Below are positions 8,465 through 16,199 of a stretch of 43,025 nt of DNA, in pieces (positions within the stretch are counted from its first letter, which is position 1; each line of letters starts with the position of its first letter). The notes under the pieces are model-generated. The model worked only from the letters and a program-made list of their open reading frames with translations, made no database searches and had not been told where the DNA came from. Location: assembly GCA_012840075.1 (NCBI GenBank), contig DUMC01000018.1:1-43025 (forward strand), read 5' to 3'. The position numbers and the translations under genes were made by a program. The stretch comes from Clostridiaceae bacterium. GTDB taxonomy: Bacteria; Bacillota; Clostridia; Acetivibrionales; DUMC01.

Positions 8465-9403
8465 ATGGTTTTGAAATTAGTAAAAATATTAATATTTCCG
8501 GGATTTTCTTTTTTGGCAATTTATGGAATGTTTTTAGAATATTTGGATAGAAAAATTTATGCCCGTATACAGAATAGAATGGGACCGCCGTGGTATCAGC
8601 CTCTGGCGGATTTTTTAAAGCTATTGGGCAAGGAAATCATTATTCCTGCAGATTCAAACAAAAAGATGTTTAAAATTTTACCAATAGTATCTCTTGCGGC
8701 TGTAGCATCTGCGTTTGTTTATATACCTGTTTTTGGAAATACTTCCAGCGCTTTTTTTGAGGGTGATTTGATAATTGTATTGTATCTTATGACAATCACC
8801 ACGATATGTATGTTTCTGGCCGGATGGTATTCGAGGGGTGTATATGCTACTATTGGTTCAGTGCGCACATTGACTCAGATGTTTGCTTATGAAGTACCGC
8901 TATTTATGGCTCTTTTAGCTCCCGCATTGATTGCGAAAACATGGTCAATCACGGGAATGACAGCTTTTTATGAAGAGCATCCTCGTTATATTCTTATTAA
9001 CATACCTGCACTATTTGTAGCATTGATTTCCGGGCAGGGAAAGCTGGAACGTGCACCGTTTGATTCTCCTGAGGCAGAAACTGAAATTGTGTCCGGAGTA
9101 TTTGTAGAATATAGCGGAAGGCTACTTGCTTTCTTTAAACTGTCTGTTGATTGTGAGCTGGTACTGGTGGCTTCTTTGATTTCGGCTATATTTTTGCCTA
9201 TCATGACCGATATTGCAGTTTTAGATTTTGTAATTTATTTATTGAAGACAATCGGCATCCTTATAATTTTTTCGCTGATGCGCTCTATTATGGCACGTTT
9301 CAGAATAGATCAGGTTGTAAAAATTTGTTGGAGGTATTTAACACCGATTGCAACTGTACAAATAATTATTAATCTTTTGATAAGGGGTTTGTTGACACTA
9401 TGA
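8465..9403 (+). CDS. NuoH-like membrane anchor subunit of group 4 [NiFe] hydrogenase
   Basis: The membrane subunit that joins the peripheral hydrogenase module to the antiporter arm. Family signatures: EYLDRKIYARIQNRMGPPW with QPLADFLKLLGKE, and RAPFDSPEAETEIVSGVFVE followed by YSGRLLAFFKL. Around eight membrane helices; about 312 residues from the chosen start. I use ATG 8465, preceded by GAGGGATAGG; an upstream in-frame ATG at 8429 lies inside a run of ACATGAACTTA repeats and lacks a ribosome site. Overlaps the following ferredoxin gene by four bases (ATGA). Confidence 0.87.
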   Translation: MVLKLVKILIFPGFSFLAIYGMFLEYLDRKIYARIQNRMGPPWYQPLADFLKLLGKEIIIPADSNKKMFKILPIVSLAAVASAFVYIPVFGNTSSAFFEGDLIIVLYLMTITTICMFLAGWYSRGVYATIGSVRTLTQMFAYEVPLFMALLAPALIAKTWSITGMTAFYEEHPRYILINIPALFVALISGQGKLERAPFDSPEAETEIVSGVFVEYSGRLLAFFKLSVDCELVLVASLISAIFLPIMTDIAVLDFVIYLLKTIGILIIFSLMRSIMARFRIDQVVKICWRYLTPIATVQIIINLLIRGLLTL

Positions 9404-9762
9404 TTAAGCAAAGAATTGGAAAAATAATAAATGAAGCTGTTAAAAATTTTTTTAGAAAACCGGCTACAATTTCGCTGGCAAAAGACAAGATTCAAATAGT
9501 GAAAAATTATCGGGGAAAACTTGTTTATGATCCTGCAAATTGTACGGGTTGCGGGATGTGTGTACGTAATTGTCCGGCAGCAGCCATAACAATAGTAAAT
9601 GAAGGAACTAAAGAAGAAAGAAAAATGAAAGCAACTTTAAATGTAGGACACTGCATATTTTGCTGCCAATGTGTGGATTCTTGCCCCAAAAAGTGCTTGT
9701 CGTATAGTCAAAATATAGATCTTGCCAGCTTTAATAAAGAGGAACTTAAGATGCAACTTTGA
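9400..9762 (+). CDS. 2x[4Fe-4S] ferredoxin-like subunit of group 4 [NiFe] hydrogenase (NuoI/HyfH-like)
   Basis: 120 residues with two classical cluster motifs, CTGCGMCVRNCP and CIFCCQCVDSCP. In group 4 hydrogenases this subunit accepts electrons from soluble ferredoxin and passes them to the small subunit. An additional CCQC pairing and the following KKC give extra cysteines near the second site. Start ATG overlaps the NuoH-like stop; its stop overlaps the protease start (TGATG). Confidence 0.87.
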   Translation: MIKQRIGKIINEAVKNFFRKPATISLAKDKIQIVKNYRGKLVYDPANCTGCGMCVRNCPAAAITIVNEGTKEERKMKATLNVGHCIFCCQCVDSCPKKCLSYSQNIDLASFNKEELKMQL

Positions 9763-10391
9763 TGTATAAAAACATGGCTTGTACAAGTAAGGATGAAGAT
9801 ATGAATTTCGAAATAAATACACAAACAAATACGGATATGAAAGCAAAAACAAATACGAATACGGATGTAAAGGCTTTTTTGAAAAGGTGTATTAAACCCG
9901 GACAAAGATATGTGGTAATGGGAATAGGATCCACTCTTCGTTCCGATGACGGTGTGGGTATATATTTTATTGAACAACTTAGCAGAACGGTGCAGCAGGA
10001 TAACATGCTTCGGGATAATATACTTTTAATTGCAGGATCCACTGCACCGGAAAATTTCACCGGAGAGATTAAGACGTTTACACCATCTACGCTTTTTATT
10101 GTAGATGCTGCCTGTATGGGACTTACACCCGGAGAAACAAAAATCATACCTGCCAGTGATATAAGCGGCGTATCATTCTCGACTCATATGATGCCTCTTT
10201 CCGTTCTGTTAAATTATCTTGAGGCTGAAATCGGATGTAATGTGGTATTTATAGGTATACAACCTGAATCAACGGAACCGGGCTTTAGCATAAGTGAGGA
10301 TGTAAAAAAAGGCGCCGAACTACTAGCTAAAGAATTTAGCTTTGCATTTGTACACTATTTGACTAGACGAACATCACTTGACAACCGGTAA
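9762..10391 (+). CDS. Hydrogenase maturation protease (HycI/HyaD family)
   Basis: The nickel-dependent endopeptidase that removes the C-terminal extension of the large subunit after metal insertion. Motifs: VVMGIGSTLRSDDGVG with its Asp pair, VDAACMGLTPGE, and STHMMPLSVLLNYLE with a metal-binding His. The conserved domain begins only at residue ~47; before it lies a low-complexity segment with near-repeats (NTDMKAKTNTNTDVKA) that makes the protein (209 residues) some 50 residues longer than usual. Start is the ATG within TGATG, coupled to the ferredoxin gene. It closes the hydrogenase operon and is its dedicated maturation factor by position. Confidence 0.87.
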   Translation: MYKNMACTSKDEDMNFEINTQTNTDMKAKTNTNTDVKAFLKRCIKPGQRYVVMGIGSTLRSDDGVGIYFIEQLSRTVQQDNMLRDNILLIAGSTAPENFTGEIKTFTPSTLFIVDAACMGLTPGETKIIPASDISGVSFSTHMMPLSVLLNYLEAEIGCNVVFIGIQPESTEPGFSISEDVKKGAELLAKEFSFAFVHYLTRRTSLDNR

Positions 10392-10561
10392 AGGATAACC
10401 TAGGATTGAAAATAATGTATTGAATATATTTGCTTGGAAATAAAATATTGTAATTATGATTAATAAACCCTATCTAATTATTCTGCATAATATGTTATTA
10501 TCAACAGCATTACTCATTATGTTAATGCCGATACATACCAAAAAACAGAAGGTGGATTTAA

Positions 10562-11281
10562 ATGATGATGCAAAGTTCTTTTCCAATGACATTAAATAAT
10601 TGTTATTCATATATTCCTATTCCTTACATGAAAGCTTATGTAAACACAGCCGAATGCAGAATGAAGATAGAAGGGAAAGGTAGTATCAGAGTCCGGCCTG
10701 ATACGTCTGTTGTTGTTTTAGGTACAGTCACGGAGAATAAGGAATTGAGGTTCGCCCAGGAAGAAAATGCTGTAAAAATTACGGCAATTTTGAGAGGGTT
10801 AAGAGAGATGGGTATATCCTCGGAAAAAGTACAAACACGATCTTACAATATTTTCCCTCAATATGACTTTGTTGAAGGACAACAGGTATTCAGAGGATAT
10901 AGGGTGGAACACATACTGGAAATTACGGTTAAAGATATCGGCAAGATCGGTCAGGTTATAGACAATGCGGTACAAAACGGTGCAAACCGTGTGGAAAACA
11001 TAAGATTTACCATTTCAAACCCTTCAATGTTTTATCGGCAAGCTTTAAATATTGCAGTTGATGATGCCATTTCAAAAGCTAAAGCTCTTGGAGCTAAACT
11101 AAATATTCATGTATCAACAATACCTTTGCAGATAACAGAAATAAGCCATGAGCCACCAGAACCCATAATACTTCTAGCTTACCAGGCTGCTGAAACGGTA
11201 ACACCTGTACAACCGGGTCAGATTGAGATACAGGCACGAATAGAGGCGATTTTTGCTTACCGGTGTAAATATTCAGTGTAA
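10562..11281 (+). CDS. SIMPL-domain protein (DUF541)
   Basis: 239 residues. The SIMPL/DUF541 domain runs from about residue 35 to the end: IEGKGSIRVRPDTSVVVLGTV, SYNIFPQYDF, FRGYRVEHILEITV, then VQNGANRVENIRFTIS and AISKAKALGAKL. Family members (for example YggE) are linked to oxidative stress or membrane-associated functions, but the biochemical role is not settled. I see no clear signal peptide in the first 30 residues, although many members are exported. Preceded by AGAAGGTGG, followed by a strong hairpin, so it is a single-gene unit, separate from the hydrogenase operon. Confidence 0.8.
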   Translation: MMMQSSFPMTLNNCYSYIPIPYMKAYVNTAECRMKIEGKGSIRVRPDTSVVVLGTVTENKELRFAQEENAVKITAILRGLREMGISSEKVQTRSYNIFPQYDFVEGQQVFRGYRVEHILEITVKDIGKIGQVIDNAVQNGANRVENIRFTISNPSMFYRQALNIAVDDAISKAKALGAKLNIHVSTIPLQITEISHEPPEPIILLAYQAAETVTPVQPGQIEIQARIEAIFAYRCKYSV

Positions 11282-11367
11282 ATACTCCTTCTAATAATCC
11301 ATTTTAATAATATACTATTATTTTATTAGTTTATTCTATTTAGTTCATTTAAGTGATGTACTGTACA

Positions 11368-11405
11368 TTTTAAAGGCACATCTTTAAAAAGATGTGCCTT
11401 TAAAA
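11368..11405. terminator. Perfect 18-bp hairpin terminator, bidirectional
   Basis: Arms 11368-11385 and 11388-11405 are perfect complements (core AAAGGCACATCTTT) with a 2-base loop. The A/T ends give a U-run on either strand. It follows the SIMPL gene by 86 bases. Confidence 0.85.
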
Positions 11406-11669
11406 CTATCTATTATATAAGCCAAATACATTTATTAAAAATGACAAATATAAAACAAACAGTGAAATAGCAGTAGTTCAATAATAATATGATGAGAATT
11501 TCAGTATAATATATTGATATATTATTAATTGCATAGCAAATTATCTTCATAGTACAATAAAGTATATTAATGTGTAATTTTTAATAAAACAAAGTTAATA
11601 TTAAATACTTTTAATATTTTATACTTTTTGACGATGGATGCATCTAAAAGAATATGGGGGTAAAAATGT
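11406..11669. other. AT-rich spacer before uppP
   Basis: Very AT-rich, with no gene and no obvious structured element. The uppP promoter must lie here, but no hexamer pair stands out. The ribosome site of uppP (GGGGG at about 11656) is at its end. Confidence 0.4.
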
Positions 11670-12491
11670 ATGTTTTTTATTGAAATTTTGAAAGCGGTCT
11701 TTTTGGGAATAATAGAAGGAATTACCGAATGGTTGCCTATAAGCAGCACGGGTCACATGATTTTGGTTGAAGAATTCATCAGGCTGAATGCTTCAGATGC
11801 ATTTAAGGAAATGTTTTTCGTGGTCATACAGTTGGGAGCTATATTGGCTGTGGTATTACTTTATTTTCACAAATTAAATCCTTTTTCAGGCAGAAAGTCA
11901 CAAAAAGAAAAGAAAGAGACAATGAGTATATGGTATAAAGTAATTGTTGGAGTAGTTCCAGCAGGTGTTTTAGGAGTTTTATTTGACGACTGGCTGAATG
12001 AACATTTTTACAATTATAAGGTTGTTTCAATTATGTTAATTGTCTACGGTATTCTTTTTATTATTATAGAAAATCGCAATAAAAACAGAACGGCAAAAAT
12101 TACAACATTTAAAGAATTATCTTATAGTACTGCTTTTATCATAGGCATATTTCAGGTACTGTCTTTAATCCCGGGTACCTCTCGTTCAGGTGCAACTATT
12201 TTAGGAGCCATATTGCTTGGAACATCACGAAGCTTAGCTGCTGAATATTCATTTTTTCTTTCTATCCCGGTAATGTTTGGTGCAAGTGCATTAAAGTTGC
12301 TCAAATTTGGTTTTGACTTTTCTGCTATGGAAGTCGGAATCTTATTAACTGGCATGATTACGGCTTTTATTATTTCCATATTAGCAATACGTTTTCTTTT
12401 AGGATATGTCAGAAAAAAAGACTTCAAGGCTTTCGGTTGGTACAGGATAGCGTTAGGAATGATAGTTATAGCATATTTTGCTATGCGGTAA
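11670..12491 (+). CDS. uppP: Undecaprenyl-diphosphatase (UppP/BacA)
   Basis: Integral membrane phosphatase that recycles undecaprenyl pyrophosphate to the lipid carrier for peptidoglycan synthesis; overexpression in other bacteria gives bacitracin resistance. Both family signatures are intact: [15 protein letters not shown] near residue 17 and [10 protein letters not shown] near residue 170 with the catalytic Arg and Ser. 273 residues, about eight helices, normal length. Start ATG 11670 has GGGGG upstream. Monocistronic; the next gene is convergent. Confidence 0.93.
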   Translation: MFFIEILKAVFLGIIEGITEWLPISSTGHMILVEEFIRLNASDAFKEMFFVVIQLGAILAVVLLYFHKLNPFSGRKSQKEKKETMSIWYKVIVGVVPAGVLGVLFDDWLNEHFYNYKVVSIMLIVYGILFIIIENRNKNRTAKITTFKELSYSTAFIIGIFQVLSLIPGTSRSGATILGAILLGTSRSLAAEYSFFLSIPVMFGASALKLLKFGFDFSAMEVGILLTGMITAFIISILAIRFLLGYVRKKDFKAFGWYRIALGMIVIAYFAMR

Positions 12492-12548
12492 ATATCCTAT
12501 AAAATATTTACATAAATTAAATTAATGGGTAAACGGGATCACATAAAC

Positions 12549-12573
12549 GGAAATCTTTTTCCGACTCTTTTTT
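12549..12573 (+). terminator. Possible uppP terminator
   Basis: CGGAAA...TTTCCG forms a small hairpin followed, after a few bases, by TTTTTT. It lies between the convergent uppP and MATE genes. Weak stem, hence modest confidence. Confidence 0.45.
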
Positions 12574-12613
12574 GTGGAAGAAAGTAAGCTGTTTAGGCTA
12601 AGCCTGACCTCGT

Positions 12614-13975
12614 TTATTGATCCTGTTTATCTTCTAATCTCCTCCAAACAGTCATCATCATTGTGGAAAAGCAGGCAATTCCGCCTATAACTTCTGAAAT
12701 CGGTTCTGATAAAAATACACCTGTAGTACCAAGTCCCCAAAGTCTTGGTAGTATAATGACCAATGGAGCTACGAGAAAAACCTTTCTGAATAATGAGAAA
12801 AATACTGCTTGTTTTGATTTTCCCAGTGCTACAAAAACTGTCTGGCCGGATTGTTGTAAAGCCATCATGAAAAAGCAGGAATAAAAAATACGCATTGCGG
12901 GAATACCTGCTGCCAGTACTTCTTCTTCGCTGTTAAAAATATGGATGAAGAATCCCGGTAAGATTTGGATTAATAACCATACAAAGATATTGTATGATAC
13001 GGATATAATTGTGTTGAATTTAATGCAGCTTTTTACTCTTTTGTATTGTTGCGCTCCGTAGTTAAATCCGATAACAGGTTGTGCGCCGCTTCCCAAACCG
13101 GATATAGGTAATGCAATCAACTCCCGGACTGAATTTATAACTGTCATGATACCTACATATAAGTCTCCTCCGAACTGTTGCAGGGTGGAATTGCATAAAA
13201 ACTGCACTACGGAGTTTGTAAATTGCATAACAAACCCGGAAGTTCCAAGTCCTATAATACGAAACACTCTATGTTTCTTTAATTTGAAACAGCTTATTTT
13301 TAACCTTAAAATGGCTTTCTTCCCTGTCAAAAACTGAAGAACCCATATAGCGGAAAAAAATTGTGAAATAATTGTCGCAAGCGCTGCACCCTGCACTCCC
13401 ATATCAAGTACAAAAATAAAAATAGGATCAAGAATTATATTTGAAACAGCGCCAAAAACCACTGTCATCATGCCGATGCGACCAAAGCCTTGAGAATTGA
13501 TAAAATGATTCATACCTAAACTGATCATGACAAAAATATTTCCCAACAGGTAAATTGAAATATACTGATCTGCATATGAATAGGTGTCATCACTGGCGCC
13601 CAAAAAGTATAACAAGGGCTTTTTTAGCAGCGAACATAGAATGGACAAAATAACACCGCTGCATACAAGCATTATAAACGAATTACCCATGATATTTTCT
13701 GCTTCTTTATAGTTTGAACGTCCCCGCTCAATTGAGCACAAAGGTGCTCCGCCTATACCGAATAAATTGGCAAAAGCTGCTACCATAGAAATAACAGGCA
13801 GGCATATACCAACCCCGGTTAATGCAAGGAATGCATTTTCAGGCATTTTACTTATGTATATTCTATCTACGATATTGTAAAGAACGTTGACCAATTGCGC
13901 CACAATCATGGGGATAGCCATGCTCAGGATATTTTTAACAACGCTTCCTTTTGAAAAGTCATTTTTAATTTCCAT
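12614..13975 (-). CDS. MATE family multidrug/cation exporter
   Basis: 453 residues in twelve membrane helices, the two-lobed MATE/MepA-like fold: FSKGSVVKNILSMAIPMIVAQ at the N-terminus, LYNIVDRIYISKMP, AFANLFGIGGAPLCSIERGR, and in the second half GLGSGAQPVIGFNYGAQQYKRVK. Such proteins expel cationic drugs or metabolites in exchange for Na+ or H+; the substrate cannot be read from sequence. Transcribed away from the PreA-like gene, with which it shares the intergenic region containing the two palindromes, so the two could share a regulator. Confidence 0.88.
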   Translation of the reverse strand: MEIKNDFSKGSVVKNILSMAIPMIVAQLVNVLYNIVDRIYISKMPENAFLALTGVGICLPVISMVAAFANLFGIGGAPLCSIERGRSNYKEAENIMGNSFIMLVCSGVILSILCSLLKKPLLYFLGASDDTYSYADQYISIYLLGNIFVMISLGMNHFINSQGFGRIGMMTVVFGAVSNIILDPIFIFVLDMGVQGAALATIISQFFSAIWVLQFLTGKKAILRLKISCFKLKKHRVFRIIGLGTSGFVMQFTNSVVQFLCNSTLQQFGGDLYVGIMTVINSVRELIALPISGLGSGAQPVIGFNYGAQQYKRVKSCIKFNTIISVSYNIFVWLLIQILPGFFIHIFNSEEEVLAAGIPAMRIFYSCFFMMALQQSGQTVFVALGKSKQAVFFSLFRKVFLVAPLVIILPRLWGLGTTGVFLSEPISEVIGGIACFSTMMMTVWRRLEDKQDQ

Positions 13976-14134
13976 TAATAATGCCTCATTTCTAATGTTT
14001 AGATTTTAAATTTAATTTTAAATAAGTGAGTATTCAATATTGGATTTTATTGCTTGTGAATTGTTATGTCAAGTGAATCGAGAATTATCCAACTATAATT
14101 TTACTCTAAGAGATTATATCTTTTTCAAAAAAAA

Positions 14135-14163
14135 TTGACGAAAAAAACTATATGTTGTATAAT
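14135..14163 (+). promoter_or_regulatory. Near-consensus sigma-A promoter of the PreA-like gene
   Basis: TTGACG (14135-14140), a 17-base spacer, and TATAAT (14158-14163). The predicted start of transcription (about 14170) falls within the palindrome that follows immediately, leaving a 5' leader of about 170 bases before the ATG at 14344. Confidence 0.8.
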
Positions 14164-14179
14164 GTAACTAAATAGTTAC
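14164..14179. promoter_or_regulatory. Palindromic operator candidate 1
   Basis: GTAACTAAATAGTTAC is a perfect dyad with 7-base arms. It touches the -10 box and covers the predicted transcription start, the classical place for a repressor. A near-identical site lies 137 bases downstream. No cognate regulator is encoded next to it. Confidence 0.65.
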
Positions 14180-14299
14180 TTAAAATCAAAATAACTTTGT
14201 ATAACAAACAAAAATAATTTTCATACAAATAAAAATAGTTGTGCTTAGCAAATTAAAATAACCTTGCATAACCTTGCAAGGAATTTTTAAATGAAGTGT

Positions 14300-14317
14300 A
14301 ATAACTAACTAGTTATT
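14300..14317. promoter_or_regulatory. Palindromic operator candidate 2
   Basis: AATAACTAACTAGTTATT is a perfect dyad with 8-base arms; it shares TAACTANNTAGTTA with the first site. It sits about 27 bases before the start codon of the PreA-like gene, just upstream of the ribosome site. Confidence 0.6.
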
Positions 14318-14343
14318 TACTAATAAGAAAAGGAGATTTTATC

Positions 14344-15528
14344 ATGATAAACTATTGCGGAGTAGAGTTTAAAAATCCAATGGTTGTAGCTTCCAGCCCT
14401 TTAACCAGCAAAATCGAACGTCTTATTGAAGCTGAGAAAGCAGGCGCCGCTGCTGTCAGTACGAAATTGGCTTTTATAAGACAACCGTTTTACGGAAAAC
14501 TCAGGATGCATACCTATCTCAATAACGGAAGCATTATTTGTTATGATAGGAGAAACGATATTGAAGAAAGTCTTAAACTCGTAGATGAGGGTAAGAAAAG
14601 AACATCGTTAAAAATATTTACAAATATAACCCATGATTCTCAGGATATGGATGGATGGGCTTATCTTGCCAAAAAGCATGAAGAAGCGGGAGCTGACCTG
14701 ATAGAAGCGAATATGGTTTGTCCCAATATAGGTCTCTCAACCAAAAACATCCGTGGTGAAAGTGCAATCTCGGAACATGAACATGGAGGAGCCGTTACAG
14801 GACAGAATCCTGAGAGAATTGCACAAATAGTTAAGGTTCTTAAGGAGACGGTTAAAATACCAGTTGTAGTAAAACTTACGCCTAATGTAGCAGATATCGG
14901 TGTAACTGCAAAAGCAGCAGAAGATGCCGGCGCGGACGGAGTATGCATTGCAGGAGCGCAATCCTCACTTCCTCTTGTTGATATATATAATGAAGGAAAG
15001 CCTCAATATAGGCTTTTAAATGGTGTTTCACACGGAAGTTTGGGAGGACCTTCAACAAAGCTTATGTGCTTCTCTCTAGTAGCAAATATTGCTAAGAAGA
15101 CTAACCTTCCGATTGTCGGAGGAGGAGGTCTGGAGACATGGCAGGATTGCATCATGATGATGATGTGGGGAGCTAAGCTCGTTACTGTTTGCACCGCTGC
15201 AATGTGGTATGGATGGGAAGTTATTACCAAGCAAGTTATTGGTATGGAAAAATACATGCAGGAAATGGGATACAGCGATTATAGCCAGATAACCGGTAAA
15301 TCTCTTCAATATCTACGTTCTTCGAGCGAACTTGAAGCACTAAAAGGATGGGCTACTGTAAATGTTGAAAAATGCATAGGTTGCGGTAAATGTGAAAAAC
15401 CGGCACATTGTGATGCAGTAAAAATCGTAAATAAAAAGGCTGTTATTGATCCGGAAAAGTGTTTAGGATGCGGCATATGCGAAGCTCTTTGTCCGACTAA
15501 AGCTATATCAATGTATGTTGCGGAATAA
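14344..15528 (+). CDS. Dihydroorotate dehydrogenase-like/PreA-like flavoprotein with C-terminal ferredoxin domain
   Basis: 394 residues. Residues 1-310 form a DHOD-type FMN barrel: YCGVEFKNPMVVASSPLTS at the N-terminus, ANMVCPNIG in the active-site loop, VVKLTPNVADI, and the phosphate-binding IVGGGGLETWQDC. Residues ~335-390 hold two cluster motifs, CIGCGKCEKPAHC and CLGCGICEALCP; the first has an atypical spacing to its fourth Cys. The layout matches PreA, the subunit of NAD-dependent dihydropyrimidine dehydrogenase, but the PreT partner is not adjacent and PyrD-type function is unlikely with a ferredoxin domain, so the substrate is open. AAAGGAG precedes the ATG. Expression is likely controlled by the two palindromes. 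Confidence 0.8.
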   Translation: MINYCGVEFKNPMVVASSPLTSKIERLIEAEKAGAAAVSTKLAFIRQPFYGKLRMHTYLNNGSIICYDRRNDIEESLKLVDEGKKRTSLKIFTNITHDSQDMDGWAYLAKKHEEAGADLIEANMVCPNIGLSTKNIRGESAISEHEHGGAVTGQNPERIAQIVKVLKETVKIPVVVKLTPNVADIGVTAKAAEDAGADGVCIAGAQSSLPLVDIYNEGKPQYRLLNGVSHGSLGGPSTKLMCFSLVANIAKKTNLPIVGGGGLETWQDCIMMMMWGAKLVTVCTAAMWYGWEVITKQVIGMEKYMQEMGYSDYSQITGKSLQYLRSSSELEALKGWATVNVEKCIGCGKCEKPAHCDAVKIVNKKAVIDPEKCLGCGICEALCPTKAISMYVAE

Positions 15529-15546
15529 TGCATGTTGCGGAATAAT
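15515..15546 (+). repeat. Direct duplication spanning the stop codon
   Basis: ATGTTGCGGAATAAT occurs at 15515-15529 and 15532-15546. The first copy contains the stop of the PreA-like gene, the second is noncoding. A recent slippage-type duplication. Confidence 0.7.
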
Positions 15547-15572
15547 TAAATCCGGATAATGCAATAATTCAA

Positions 15573-15655
15573 GGTGTATAGGTAGATGACGGTTTCCGGC
15601 AGCATACGCTTGGATGACGTACACCTGGATGCCGGATGCTACCTTCCTATACACT
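15573..15655. ncRNA. Structured, GC-richer palindromic element; terminator or small mobile repeat
   Basis: An 83-base block of clearly higher GC than the flanking DNA. Outer arms GTGTATAGG (15574-15582) and CCTATACAC (15646-15654) are perfect; inner arms CCGGCA (15596) with TGCCGG (15630) and AGCAT with ATGCT pair as well; GGTGTA/TACACC gives an alternative pairing. ATGACG occurs twice inside. A T-rich run follows. It may terminate the PreA-like gene, but the branched fold is more elaborate than a simple terminator and it is the sort of element expected from a dispersed palindromic repeat. Confidence 0.5.
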
Positions 15656-16199
15656 AATATATTTTTTAAATATATTTTTAAATTTACTTCTGGAACATAG
15701 TTTACCTTCATGTTTACTTTAATTATGTTATTTAATTACGTTATTTTATTACTTTATAAATCAAACAAATTTCGTAAATTGTTCAGATAGATACATCTCT
15801 CAATTTTTAAGCGTTCTTCGATTTATGGAAATACTTTTCTCATTTTTTATGATTTGATAAATTTTTGGGAAATATTTATATTTTATATTATGATAAACTC
15901 AAATTATTTTCTGACGGTAAACCTTTTATTTAGCATGAAAAGGGAATGGTTTTGGTGTATCATATATATATGGGAGCATATTGTATTAATATAATAAATG
16001 TTATATTAATATATATTAATTAACAACAATTTTAGTCTCATATTATACGAATTATATTTATATTATGAATTATATAAATTATATGAGCTTGAAAATACTT
16101 TTATTAAAACTATTGTAAAACTTTTTGCAGCTGGGATAGACAAGGGTAGGGCAAAAAACGGAATGAAAACATAAAATTTGATAGAAAAAGGTGCCTTTT
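15656..16199. other. AT-rich gene-less region before the GGDEF/EAL gene
   Basis: About 540 bases of very AT-rich DNA with several dyads of the type TTATATTAATATATATTAA near 15985-16022. No open frame with a ribosome site was found, and no c-di-GMP riboswitch core could be recognised although the next gene makes or breaks c-di-GMP. Confidence 0.4.

Noticed and set aside
1-10391. Hydrogenase-related complex without NiFe site (Ehr type) or true NADH dehydrogenase
   Set aside because: Both CxxC pairs of the large subunit (RVCGIC and DPCYSC) are intact, a HycI-type protease is linked, and NuoE/F/G-type genes are absent.
15656-16199. c-di-GMP riboswitch before the GGDEF/EAL gene
   Set aside because: No GEMM-type core was recognisable in this AT-rich stretch.
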